DNA of 64,000 nucleotides from assembly GCA_903813345.2 (NCBI GenBank), contig CAIIXF020000009.1, forward strand, positions 20,239,759 through 20,303,758, in the 5' to 3' direction. The first letter of the stretch is position 1. Each line of letters begins with the position of its first letter. The translations under genes were made by a program, and so were the position numbers. Below are positions 1 through 10,545 of the stretch, piece by piece. This DNA comes from Owenia fusiformis (taxonomy: Eukaryota; Annelida; Polychaeta; Sabellida; Oweniidae). The notes below the pieces were generated by a model. That model was not told the DNA's origin and ran no database searches. It was given only the letters and a program-made list of their open reading frames with translations.

Positions 1-254
1 TTGTTTTTTCAAAAACATATACGGCCTACTACTTTTAAGGCATGGACGTGGGCTTATTCCCAGAATGGACTCTGTACAAAAAATCCAATAAAAGATCTGT
101 TACAGTGTTAGAATTTCTCAGAAAATTTATCCAGAAAATAAATAAAAACTTAGTCTCAAAAAGGGAAAATGCTCAAATTACCCCAAATTGTACTCCATTT
201 TCAAAATTTGTTGGGTGTATACATAGTTTGTCATGATATGATTTGTATTTGTAG

Positions 255-384
255 AATCCAAGTTCAAGCAACTGGAGAAGAGGTAGTCATACAGCACCAC
301 AGTCTAGAACTTAATGCGGGGAAAGTGCAAATATATCGCTTGTTTGTATGTAATGAAATTAGAAATAGCGATGGCCATGGATGA
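255..384 (+). CDS. Probable 3' terminal coding exon of an unidentified gene (partial)
   Basis: A pyrimidine-rich tract ending in TAG at 252-254 is followed by an open frame (one base of a split codon, then 42 codons) ending in TGA at 382-384. The peptide reads IQVQATGEEVVIQHHSLELN, then AGKVQIYRLFVCNEIRNSDG and HG. Its alternating hydrophobic and polar pattern looks like a beta-rich C-terminus. A canonical AATAAA lies about 95 bases downstream. The rest of the gene would lie left of the window. I do not recognise the family. The region converges with TMEM216 on the other strand. It could be a chance frame; splice signal, stop and poly(A) signal together make a real last exon plausible, not certain. 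Confidence 0.4.
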
Positions 385-477
385 CATGAATGATTCTAAC
401 AGACTGACAATATACATCAGTGTGAAAATGTGATTTGAACACTTTTGAAAATCTGCATTCCATAGGACAAATAATGA

Positions 478-483
478 AATAAA
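478..483 (+). promoter_or_regulatory. Candidate poly(A) signal AATAAA
   Basis: An exact AATAAA hexamer lies 94 bases after the stop codon of the candidate terminal exon at 255-384. Its position suits a short 3' UTR. AT-rich DNA yields this hexamer by chance, so support comes only from its placement. Confidence 0.35.
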
Positions 484-1759
484 CAATAGATTAGTTTTTA
501 TTTTAACATGTTTATTTTTTAATATTTGTGTTTGAGTGGTCTATGACATGATTATAGATAAATTGTTAAGAAAAGCTTCGATTTTACTCAGCTTAACAGG
601 CTGAATTGTTAATTTGGCCCAATAGCAAATGCCATTCTTCTTCATTCAGTCATACAGTAGTTGTTATGGCAACTATGTCACAAGAACATGAATGGCGGAG
701 TGCCTGCCTTACATATGTATGCAGCAGAGCCACTTCTTACTGAATCAATATTGCCTAGAGCAAACATACAATTTCAATCAGTAACCTCAAATAGTCAGTG
801 TAACAAAAATAAGTGATAATATCCTACATGTAGGCTAATATGTACAAATGTATTTTGTAAATAAATTATAAATCTTTGATATTTTACAATATGTTCAGTG
901 TTATGACTTATTTAGGTCTACCTGTATTTGTTTTTAATTTGGCACCTACTTTACTTACTTAAGTTCACAGATTTTAAAGATCCACCCATATAAATATTTC
1001 CAGAAATTGCCAAAATCTCCAGTTATAAAAAGCGTATGGCAGAAATTTTGATTTAGAATGTCTAAAAGTTCAGGTTTGATAAGGTACCAGTAGGTACTTA
1101 CATGTACCAGTCTCAACACATGGCTAACTTGAATAAGATAGAAAGTTCATCTAATCTTTTTATTATTTCAATACTAGACAAGAAGAATAGAATTCACTTT
1201 TCTTGATTTTGAAAAATATTTTATATGGAATCTACTCTACAATACATTTTCGAAGAAAATACAAATGTGACCTCATTTCTTATAATTTTTTTTTTATCTT
1301 TTTAATTTTTTTTAGATTTACAATATGATATAACTTGACTTTAATAATTATTTGTATTCCACTATATCAACTAAAATTGACATGTAAAGTAAAAAAGATG
1401 TTCTGTCTCAATATATTTTTATTAGTCAGGCCATAATTGATCATTGGGACTGTATAGATAGAGTTTGTTATAAAATGAGCTCCTAATTAAAACATGTGAG
1501 TCTGTTACTTCAGTCTCAACAATCTGCATATATTTCATCATTAACACAATCCTTGGAATGGATACCTAGTACACACATTAGATGTTCCAATTGTACTTTC
1601 ATGTTATATTCATACACCATCTAGTAAATAGCATATGTAGTTGGCAGTCATCTTGGCACTAAGTTCAGCTGCATACATACATTCCTACTACTAGGCCCTT
1701 GTTAGCTCTAGTAGATAGGAGATCTCAATGGACTTATATTGGCAGTTCATTGCCATATT
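484..1759. other. AT-rich intergenic stretch, no gene seen
   Basis: No convincing exon, RNA gene or repeat boundary was seen. The right-hand part must include the 3' UTR of the minus-strand TMEM216 gene, but I could not pick out its poly(A) site with confidence. Confidence 0.5.
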
Positions 1760-2191
1760 TCAATAAGGTGCTGCTCTTGCGAAGGTCACTACTGAGATTA
1801 CACCAAATATGAGTTCTAGTCCAAGAAATGCAAGTTGTATCGCTGAAAGGATTACCTCTATTCTCAACACGTATGTTTGCCATAGTAAGAAATATAGGGC
1901 CCCAAATAGTGAGGGGATACTGAGGGCAATACAAAGCACCACGGCTACCATACGTTCTGTTAGATTGCCTTTTTGTCCAAAGAATATCCTGATTGCCTCA
2001 ATACCAGCTAAGATGAACAACAATGTTACTTCCCCTCCGAGAGCACTAGGAGGAAATGGTAATGTCTCTCCTTTGTAGATGAAGATTAGAATTTCAGCAA
2101 TGAAGAACAGTCCATAATACCAGCCATTGCAGTAGAGAAGAATCTGGTAAGGTAGGGATGAACGTATTGCTTGTACCTTTCCTGCCGCCAT
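1760..2191 (-). CDS. TMEM216: TMEM216-like transmembrane protein, intronless coding region
   Basis: The 143-residue product matches the TMEM216 family over its whole length (vertebrate proteins are about 145 residues). TMEM216 is a four-pass protein of the ciliary transition zone (MKS module), linked in humans to Joubert and Meckel syndromes. Recognisable blocks are LLYCNGWYYGLFFIAE in TM1, IFIYKGETLPFP in the first loop, IEAIRIFFGQKGNLTER between TM2 and TM3, and QTYVLRIEVILSAIQL leading into TM4. The start is the ATG at 2191 in context AAAAAATGGCGG; the frame extends six codons further only through a TTG. A pyrimidine-rich tract ending in CTCCAG lies just upstream on the coding strand, so a 5' UTR intron is possible. 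Vertebrate TMEM216 coding sequence is split by introns; here it is continuous. All four hydrophobic segments are present and there is no internal stop. Confidence 0.9.
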   Translation of the reverse strand: MAAGKVQAIRSSLPYQILLYCNGWYYGLFFIAEILIFIYKGETLPFPPSALGGEVTLLFILAGIEAIRIFFGQKGNLTERMVAVVLCIALSIPSLFGALYFLLWQTYVLRIEVILSAIQLAFLGLELIFGVISVVTFARAAPY

Positions 2192-2940
2192 TTTTTGCCT
2201 GGAGAACAAAGTAAAATATCATGAATGTGTGCTTAATTATTACAGGGAGCGGAGCTTTGAGTATCAATTTGACAATTGAATATTTCCCCAATGTATTGGG
2301 AATGTGATAAGCTTAGTAGGTGAGGAAGTATTAAAAGTACATTCACCAATGACAAAACTAGATAACGGCAACTCCGCGGAGTAGCAAATCCCAACGAACA
2401 AAATATCAATTACTGAATTCCAATCAATTATACTCATTACTTAAGGTTAAAATTGAAAAAATTAGATTTTAGAATTGCGAATTCCTGCAAAGCACCCATT
2501 TTGAATTTTTGGAGATACAAATCTGAAAAATAATACCATAATTGTGATCTACTCCAAAATTCCTTCAATTTGAGTATAATATAGCCATACTTTGAAGGGA
2601 TCGGAAAATTATTGCGAAATCGTACATTAGACGGCAATTTTGAATTTTACGAGCCTCGAAACAGAAAAAAGATACAATATCTGCAATCTACTCTTAATTG
2701 CCTTTCATTTGAGTATAATAAAGCTATACTTCAGAAAGATCTAAAAATTATCGAAAATTTCTGTTTTCTTGTCCCCCCATACACGGCCCCTGGGGGTCAG
2801 GATGAAAAACACGGAATATATGTGAAATAGATAAATGTTGTGAATATACTACCAAAATTTCAAACAATAATATTAATTACTTTGGTTTAGAATGAAAAAT
2901 TTATGATTCCCGTCATTTTTAAAGCGGCGGCCATCTTGAA
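2192..2940. other. TMEM216 upstream region and unique AT-rich DNA
   Basis: This should contain the promoter and 5' UTR of the minus-strand TMEM216 gene. No TATA box stands out. A short open frame at 2612-2830 shows no family resemblance and is not called. Confidence 0.4.
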
Positions 2941-3592
2941 AAAAATTTTTTTTGCGTAATACTATTCACCAATATACATCTTTCCACTAAATATGAAGAA
3001 AATCCATTTACTAGTATTTGAGTTATCTTCCGGACAGACGGACGGACGGACGGACGGAGGGCTTCACTATATCCCTACCGAACTTCGTTCGTTGGGATAA
3101 TAAAAATAAACCTTTACTTCTTAATTTTCTAATAAAGATGATGATTTCTTTAATGCATTTTCTGTGTACTCCACAAAAATACTCTAACACGTTTAGTATA
3201 CTCCTCAAAAAAAGTTAAGGACCAGTGGTTTTCCTCATAGGTTTACATGTTAACCCCAATATTTGTTTGAACGACTATTTTCTAAGCGTGGAACAAAAGA
3301 AATTTTTTTGCGTAAAACTATTCACCAATATACATCTTTCCACTAAATATGAAGAAAATCCATTTACTAGTATTTGAGTTATCTTCCGGACAGACGGACG
3401 GACTGACAGACGGACGGACGGAGGGCTTCACTATATCCCTACCGAACTTCGTTCGTTGGGATAATAAAAATAAACCTTTACTTCTTAATTTTCTAATAAA
3501 GATGATGATTTTTTTAATGCATTTTCTGTGTACTCCACAAAAATACTCTAACACGTTTAGTATACTCCTCAAAAAAAGTTAAGGACCAGTGG
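2941..3592 (+). repeat. Tandem duplication, period about 356 bp, with a (GGAC)n tract
   Basis: Two near-identical units follow each other. The landmark TATTCACCAATATACATC recurs about 356 bases on, as do a GGAC/GACG short-repeat tract (about 3032-3058 and 3390-3420), the hairpin-like ACCGAACTTCGTTCGTTGGG and the segment AGTTAAGGACCAGTGG. Unit 1 runs on into TTTTCCTCATAGG. Unit 2 is cut at exactly that point by the element at 3593-7117 and resumes at 7118. Short open frames on both strands here are artefacts of the repeat. Confidence 0.85.
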
Positions 3593-6500
3593 TCACTGGC
3601 ATGTAGCGGCCCTGATATCGATAAATTCTACACGCAATATAACCCGATTTTAGATGCTTGGTTAAAACTTTACACGAAAAAGCCTCGATATCCGGGCATT
3701 TACTCTTACACTGAACTGAAAATAGCATCGTCTAAACGTGTATGTCTTGGCTTCCGGGTAAGTTTATCAACATTTATACTCAATTGAAAGAGCAGTCGTG
3801 CTTATATCGTGTACCAGTTTGATTGTTTTATATGTGTGTGTATTTATAATATGATAACCTAGTAATACCGTGTCGTTAGAACAAGTGCTAGATATCGAAC
3901 TGATGACCTGAAATTAGATTATTGGACTGATCGCGCATCTGATATTAGATGATTAATTTGCATTGAATCTGATATTAACTTGCAACCCAATACCACAGTA
4001 AATACAATGACTTTACATTAGAATGATAACACGGCCTCATATTCTAATTCATTATACGTCCATTGCAGGCCAAAAATGCTTCAATGTGGATATTGTAATG
4101 CACACGAGAATACATTCGATTCGTATATATTGAACATGGAGATTTTCCTGTACACTTTTCCCAAACATGTGGAATAGACTAGATGCGAGTAGAAATTATC
4201 TTGATTTATCCTATGCCAAGTAGGGTTTTAGGGAGATAAGTTGGTAAGATATATCCCGTATCCTGATTTTGAGGTTTCCATATCAAGAACCTCCATATCT
4301 CCCGTCATATCTCCCGCTTCGGTGCATATCTTCCCGCTTCGGGGCGTATCTTCCCGCTTCTAAAAAAGTGGAAATGCAATAAAATGACTTTGCATATGAA
4401 TGATTTGTTTATTTTTTACACCTTGTACTACTGAAAACTCTACTTGGTACAGGATAAAGCAGTTATGTACGGTCGGTTTGGATATTGGGTTCATCCCTCG
4501 TGAGATATGCACATCTACTTTCTGTCCCTACGGTCCCTCAGGTAGATATGCATATCTCCCTCTGGAAAAACCCCATATCCAAAACCTCCCAGTACATAAC
4601 CCTTATTTATCCCATGGTTACAAGGATATAGATCGAATATCACGTGAAGATATAATTGATATGTGGATGAAGATATCATATTTTAGCAAACAATTCCCAA
4701 ATCATCGAATATCACTTTTGAAACCATCGAATATCACTTTTTGAAAGGTGATATTCGATGGTTTCATGGATATCAATATCTTCACTCATTCGCTGCGCTC
4801 ACTCGCGAAGATATCAATATCCACTCATGGATATAAGTGATATTTTTTCAGAGCCATAGGATATTCCTATATTATTCCATAGTTAGCATGATATCCATAG
4901 GATAACATGTCAAAAAAAATAAAAACGGTATTTTTTAAATCAGTGGTAAAATATGATATTTTTGGCAAATTTTCACTTAACCATAGCATACGGAGTTTTA
5001 GCCATGACATACATAGGGGTTATGCACTGGGAGGTTTTGGATACAGGGAATATCCCAAGGGTTATTTCCTGTATCCAAACCGACCGTGCATAACTGTAGG
5101 TATTCCATACCTGAAGAGGTTTGAAATAATAAGCATGTATCCCATATGCTCTGGTGTGTTTACTTGCAAAATATGTTATCATTTTCAAAAAAATTCAAAT
5201 TGTTTCCATATTTGTTTTCAATTTTTTTCAAAAATGAAAAAAAAAAATCCCAAAATTTTTTTCACATTTTTTGCATAATTTTTTTCAGAATTATCACAAT
5301 TTCTCAAAATCTTTTTACACAATTTTTTTTCAAATTTTTATTTTCCAATTTTTTTTCCCGAATTTTTTTTTTCAACATTTTTTTTGAGCGGGACATACGA
5401 TTTATATGTCCCGGAGCTCCGTTGGAGCGGGACATACGAAAAATATTTGCCCGGATATGGAATATATTCCCGGTTGATATGTCCCTGAAACCTCATCAGG
5501 TATGGAATACGGCGTCGTATGCCATGGTTTATGGATTTTTGCTACTTCAGACTCAAAACGAGGCTAAGTGTCAATATCGCCGTATCGTTTGGAAAATTCG
5601 TTTTAAATCACTTAATTCCCGACGATTCTGATGATGACTTTAACTATGGAATATAAAAAACATCCTATGATTTACTCGTGATATGATTTTAATCCACTCA
5701 TGGATGTTGATATCTGCACTCTCTCGCTACGCTCACTCGTGCAGATATCATATCCATTCGTGGATAAAAATCATATCACTCATAAATCATAGGATATCCT
5801 CTATTTAAGATGTGATATTCGATAGTTTAAAAGTGATATTCGATGGTTTGTAAATTGTTTGCTAAAATATGATATCTTGATCCACATATCAAATATATCA
5901 TCATGTGATATTCGATCTATATCCTCCTTACAACCATGGGATAAAGCTTTACGTCCCGCTCCAAGCGGGCAGATATAGTATATCTGCCCGCTACGTCATA
6001 ATCGCCGCTTGCATATTTGTTCATAATTTGTAAAGTTAAAAAAAGGGAAAGAGCATCCACTTAATCAATAAAAAATTCTAGAAAATAAATATGGGAATAT
6101 TTGAGAGAACATGAAAATCCGCCCACGGCCAAGAAAACAAAACTGGACATGAATATTCTAAAATGTTTCCACGATTTAACAATGTGAACCAGATGACCAA
6201 TATTGGTATGGGATAAACATATTATCCTATAGTCGGTTCAGGATATTGGGATTATCCCTTGGCCAATATATAGGGGTTATGCAATTGGAGGTTTTGGATA
6301 CAGGGAATATCCCGAAGGATATACAATATATCTTCCCGAAGGACCAAGGGAAGATATATTTTATATCCCTCGGGATATTCCCTGTATCCAAAACCTCCAA
6401 GTGCATAACTGTTGTATATAGTTTAGCATGATATGTACTTCTTTCTGTAACTGGAATACGATTCTAATATACAAGCAGCACATACGTATTCCCGGGGAAC

Positions 6501-7117
6501 CATAAATATTTTGTGTAGGGTGTGGACATTTTTCTTTTCATTTCTCTAAAATCAGATTATTCTCATAAAATTCATACAAAGTTGGGCCTAAGCCTCTATT
6601 TTCGTATTCTGCATGTTAAGATATTTATAATGTAAAACCTAAGAGATAAATTCAATGTCTTCAGTTGAGAATAAGTATAAGGTAAATGTGTGAATTCTGC
6701 TTGTTGTTGCACTATTTTTATAATAAACAAGGTTCGATACGCAACACTGAATAGACTGCAGTCATAGCTTAGTTGTAAAGAAAACAAAAGAAGTTGGGAC
6801 GTGGTTATGCTTGAATACGATTTTGAATATATCGCCGTTTACATTTGTTGAAATCGGCCTGTATTAATTTCAACAGGTGATCGGTGTACAAGGGCATATA
6901 TTTGAGTTATTGGTTTAACGATAAGTATGACCTATGAGTGGGTAATGTTTTACAAATGCATGAAACAAATACTCCAATGGCCTAATCTCAATTTTCCTGC
7001 ATAAACTATTACATTGAAATGATGGTCATTTGCTCTCTAACTTCCGCACCGCATACGTAACTTCGTAACAATTCAATAAGCCAAGACAGGACCGCTATAA
7101 TCGCTACATGCCAGTGA
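3593..7117. mobile_element. 3.5 kb non-autonomous DNA transposon with 16 bp TIRs and nested inverted repeats
   Basis: The ends are perfect inverted repeats, TCACTGGCATGTAGCG at 3593-3608 and its complement at 7102-7117. GTGG flanks both sides (3589-3592, 7118-7121). Because the outermost TIR base is ambiguous, the target duplication could be 4 bp (GTGG) or 6 bp (AGTGGT). The uninterrupted target survives in the neighbouring duplicate unit at about 3222-3300. Inside there is no recognisable transposase. Instead there are many foldback modules built on ATATC/GATAT stems, poly-T stretches and a perfect 13-base-arm hairpin at 5964-5992. It could be a foldback-like element or a deletion derivative of a TIR transposon. 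I do not assign a superfamily. Confidence 0.8.
4612..5942. repeat. Large inverted repeat inside the 3.5 kb element
   Basis: The segment at about 4612-4745 (containing GATATAGATCGAATATCACG and TTTTAGCAAACAATT) recurs inverted at about 5815-5942. Between the arms are two related hairpin modules, each with a loop of the type CACTC..CG.TGCGCTCACTCG (about 4786-4810 and 5720-5745). Another inverted pair centred on GGATACAGGGAATATCCC is at 5035-5095 and 6285-6400. The region could form a compound cruciform. Confidence 0.7.
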
Positions 7118-7777
7118 GTGGTTTTCCTCATAGGTTTACATGTTAACCCCAATATTTGTTTGAACGACTATTTTCTAAGCGTGGAACAAAAGAAATCCCA
7201 ATAAAGAAAATAAATCTGTATCTTGATTCTATTCCCTATAAAGTCCGCAACGTTTCAATGTTATATCTCCATTACATTGGGTCAAAATTTGATGTCGAAA
7301 TTGATGAATTTCATGAAATTTAACAACAAAAATGGCAGATCCCATGTTAAACAAATGGGGAATTGACATAAATTGACGAACTCCAATGCAGTATCTCAGA
7401 ATCGTATGTTGACGACAAGCAGAGCCACGGAGTATGATGAATTGAGTGTGTCAACATGTTTCAGATTTGCCATTTAGATGTTACCGTAACCTCAGCCAAC
7501 TTTTCCAAACAATTTTGAAAGTTGTCTCGAATACTTCTGAATGTATTCATCAAAGACACAGGGGGATATCGGATGATGTATTTGGATTCACAAGGTATGC
7601 TTGCTTTGATCACATTTGTCGAAACAAGCGAAACCATTAAAATTACACACTATGCCAAAATGTGAGGAGGGAAAACCCCATGATTCAATTGACGACATAC
7701 GATTTCCTCTTTGCACACCTCCTTTCCCGGAAGTACTTACCCTCCATCTTGGTTTTCAAAGTTTTCAAATTGACCTA
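7118..7777. other. Right flank of the 3.5 kb insertion, no gene seen
   Basis: The first 80 bases complete the interrupted duplicate unit (match to 3225-3300). The remainder is unique. Two short frames (7446-7640, 7616-7810) show no recognisable protein and the second runs into a MITE. Confidence 0.5.
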
Positions 7778-8350
7778 CAGTGGGATCATAAAGAATTGCA
7801 AAAGCTATGAAAATTACATGCTGTCGCACATGTAATAAATTCTTACCTCAGTGTATTCAGTGCTCTATTTTCTCCGTCTTAGTAAGTACAAATATAGTGG
7901 AATTTGTGTCCCTAATGACAAATAAGAACTTCAAAAGGTGAAGTGGATATTCACATGTTATGCCGACTCTTCAAATATTGAGGTGATTTTGTCGCCCGAT
8001 TGCGCCGGAACGGAGGATTGGCTCCCAGAATGCAACATGACACGTGCCAGCTTTCAAAATGCTGTTCCGCCATTTTGAAACCTGTCATGAGTAAATACGG
8101 TTAACTGATGCTGCATTCTGGGAGTCAACCGTCCTTGGATAACAAACATGGCGATTCATGAAAACATTCATTCGATTTGGTAGGGATTTATCCATTATTT
8201 GCAGGTATGAAGCTTTGGATTCATTTGCTGTGCTACTTTAGTGAACGGGAATTATTTTTCTACCGCTTGAGAGAGTTTGAGACACGAAACTTTGAAATTA
8301 GCTCATTGTGACAACTTGTGAACGTTGAGTTTTATTTTTGTCCCCCACTG
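7778..8350 (+). mobile_element. 573 bp MITE with CAGTGGG termini at a TA target (Tc1/mariner-like)
   Basis: The element begins CAGTGGG after TA (7776-7777) and ends CCCCCACTG before TA (8351-8352). TA target duplication and CAGTG ends are typical of Tc1/mariner-derived MITEs. An inverted copy lies at 63458-64000, sharing almost the whole length with small differences, which independently defines the left boundary. An internal palindromic core (about 8010-8140) contains CTCCCAGAATGCAAC and an inverted partner. There is no coding capacity. Confidence 0.75.
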
Positions 8351-8352
8351 TA

Positions 8353-8720
8353 GTTTTAAACCAATCAACGATCGACTCGCTAAACCAATCAGCGAGGATG
8401 TCATCTCAATACAGATTTACATTATAAGCGTATGTCATCTTTGAACCCTGGGGTTTCTCCCCCTCTTGCCAAAATGATGATGGAGGTTATAGACTTAGCC
8501 TAGGTCATATAGACAAGTCAGATAAGATTAGAAACGACGACCCAGGCGAGGTCTAGTATGTATCCAACAGACTGACTAGAAGTCAGTCTGTTATGATGTA
8601 CTACTTTCCTGTGGAAATTGCAGTGAAATTTTTTGCACAAAATTATCAATTGGAGGAACCTTACTCACTTCGAGAGCCATGTTAGATTTTGAAACTTATG
8701 GCTCTCAAACGGAGAAGTGA
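8353..8720. other. Spacer between MITEs with a small perfect hairpin
   Basis: No gene was seen. An 11-base-arm hairpin, AACAGACTGAC / GTCAGTCTGTT, lies at about 8567-8594. Confidence 0.4.
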
Positions 8721-8756
8721 ACAGCTCATCAATAGTGACCTTTGAAATCGAATTAA

Positions 8757-9131
8757 GTCGATCCGCGGCTTACTTTTGGTCTCTAACTGTGTCTTACATC
8801 AGTATCATCAATCCGTGTAAGTATTGGAGCGCTGGAGTACGTCTTTTTCGATCAAGACTTGTAAATTGTTCATCGAGTGAACGTTTTTTAGACCTATTTC
8901 CAATATGGCGGTTTGCTAGGTGCGAGATACGCAACGAACGAAATGAATGTTGAGAATTAGTTAGGTTCGGACAACCTCCGGAGATTTACGAAAATGTCCG
9001 AGCAGAAACCACCTATTGGAATTTGGCAGTAAAACGAAGAAGAAGAAGTACTCCAGCGCTCCGATACTTACACGGATTGATGATACTGGTGTAAGACACA
9101 GTTAGAGACCAAAAGTAAGCCGCGGATCGAC
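8757..9131. mobile_element. 375 bp TTAA-flanked MITE (A)
   Basis: It is flanked by TTAA at 8753-8756 and 9132-9135. TIRs begin GTCGATCCGCGGCTTAC and remain paired for about 85 bases with only a couple of mismatches. A TTAA target is typical of piggyBac-like and Kolobok-like elements. No transposase is present. The right TTAA is shared with the next element. Confidence 0.75.
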
Positions 9132-9135
9132 TTAA

Positions 9136-9549
9136 GGTCAGGGTGCATGATGGGAAATTTTCTGCATTCCTAAATTGAGTCACATGTTATTTTTCAAACA
9201 AGAATCACTCCTTCCCCACATTGTCTGTATCTTCCAGTTTTGCACAAAGAGTGCACTTATGTGCCTAGAAAAGACTTGTGAGAAGAATGTTTTGATAAAG
9301 TGTATAAAAAACAAAAAAATTCAGTGAAAAAATTCAGAAAATTTTCAGAAATTTTTTTCACTGAATTTTTTCGTTTTTTATACATTTTACAAAACAAATC
9401 TTCTCACAAGGCTTTTCTAGGCACATAAGTGCACTCTTTGTGCAAACCTGGAAGATGTAGACAATGTGGGGAAGGAGTTATTCTTCTTTGAAAAATAACA
9501 TGTGACTCAATTGAGGAATGCAGAAAATATCCCAACATGCACCCTGTCC
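9136..9549. mobile_element. 414 bp TTAA-flanked palindromic MITE (B)
   Basis: It is flanked by TTAA at 9132-9135 and 9550-9553. Ends read GGTCAGGGTGCATG and, from the other side, GGACAGGGTGCATG. The two halves are near-perfect inverted copies of about 200 bases meeting near 9345, around TTCAGTGAAAAAATTC and its partner. The element is essentially one long hairpin without coding capacity. Confidence 0.75.
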
Positions 9550-9592
9550 TTAATTCGCTTTCAAAGGTCACGATCATTGAGCTGTCCAAATG

Positions 9593-10545
9593 CTCCGTGG
9601 GAAAGCTATTAGGTTTCGCAGGAAGTAAGGGGAGGCATCAAAAGTTTGATGTCGGATAGAAAACTAAATAAATCTAGTTAGGGGGGGAGGGGGTTCAAAC
9701 CCATTTCAGTTTGCTATCCGACAAATTTCAACATTTCAAATTTTTGGCAATTTCAACTCAGAATGCCTTAGAATGGTTTAAAAATAAAGATTTTACCTGA
9801 TGCTTTCTTCGTCAAGATCATTCCAATGGATTCTATTCTAGAGTCAGTACGTCTATTTCCAAACACCCCCATCAAAAAATGTAGTTAGCTTGGCTGTACT
9901 GCACATCTATGCTATGATTCTATATATATTATGTGTATTATCCACTGTAGAATGCATTTGCAGAAAAAATTACGAAAAATTGTAAAAAATATCTGGGTTA
10001 TTCCATTTTTACTACAAGGTATTTTAGGGGGGTAATTCCGAACAGGAGTTTTTTTGGAGGGTAAATCCGAACACTTGCATGGGGGTAATTCCAAACACTT
10101 AACTTAAACTTAATTGTTTTAATTATTAGATTGATGGTATATCATTATATGATACCCTTAACTTATGATACTGGATCCTGTCACCCCTGCATATCAAGAA
10201 ACCCAAATTTAAATCATTAATCTGACATCTATTTATTTAAACGCACAGAGTTTGTGGGGGTAATTCCAAACACTAGCATGGGGGTAATTCCGAACACCTA
10301 AATCATCATAATTGATTATTCTATTGTAAGATTGTTGGTATACATCATTATATTGTATCTTTCAGGCTATAAGTATTATGTAGAGGTAGTAGAGGTACTA
10401 TTATTCAATTTAATGATCTGCTTGCCATTATTTGGAACCCGTTCGTGTTTACCCCCCTGTTTGGATTTGGACGTATTGACTCTATCAATAGTTGTTAAAA
10501 GCCGCAAATTACGATAGGAATTAACAAAAACTAGATCGTGTTTAA
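9593..10545. repeat. Spacer with scattered GGGGGTAATTCCGAACAC motif copies
   Basis: A roughly 20 base motif (GGGGGTAATTCC then A/G AACACT) occurs at about 10026, 10057, 10081, 10255 and 10279; a related inverted piece is near 12293. G-runs occur at 9680-9692. No gene was seen; short frames at 9912-10094 and 10332-10517 lack any family signature. Confidence 0.5.

Larger units (their letters stand above)
8721..9592. repeat. Outer palindrome interrupted at its TTAA centre by two MITEs
   Basis: Sequence at 8721-8752 (GTGACCTTTGAAATCGAA) is matched in inverted orientation at 9554-9592 (TTCGCTTTCAAAGGTCAC). Joined, the two halves would form a palindrome centred on GAATTAATTC. Two TTAA-flanked elements now occupy that centre in tandem. 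Confidence 0.65.

Noticed and set aside
1760-2209. TMEM216 start at 2209
   Set aside because: That codon is TTG; the first ATG, in a good context, is at 2191.
4400-5631. Possible transposase frames of 114-161 codons inside the 3.5 kb element
   Set aside because: They run through the hairpins and poly-T tracts and show no catalytic motif or domain.
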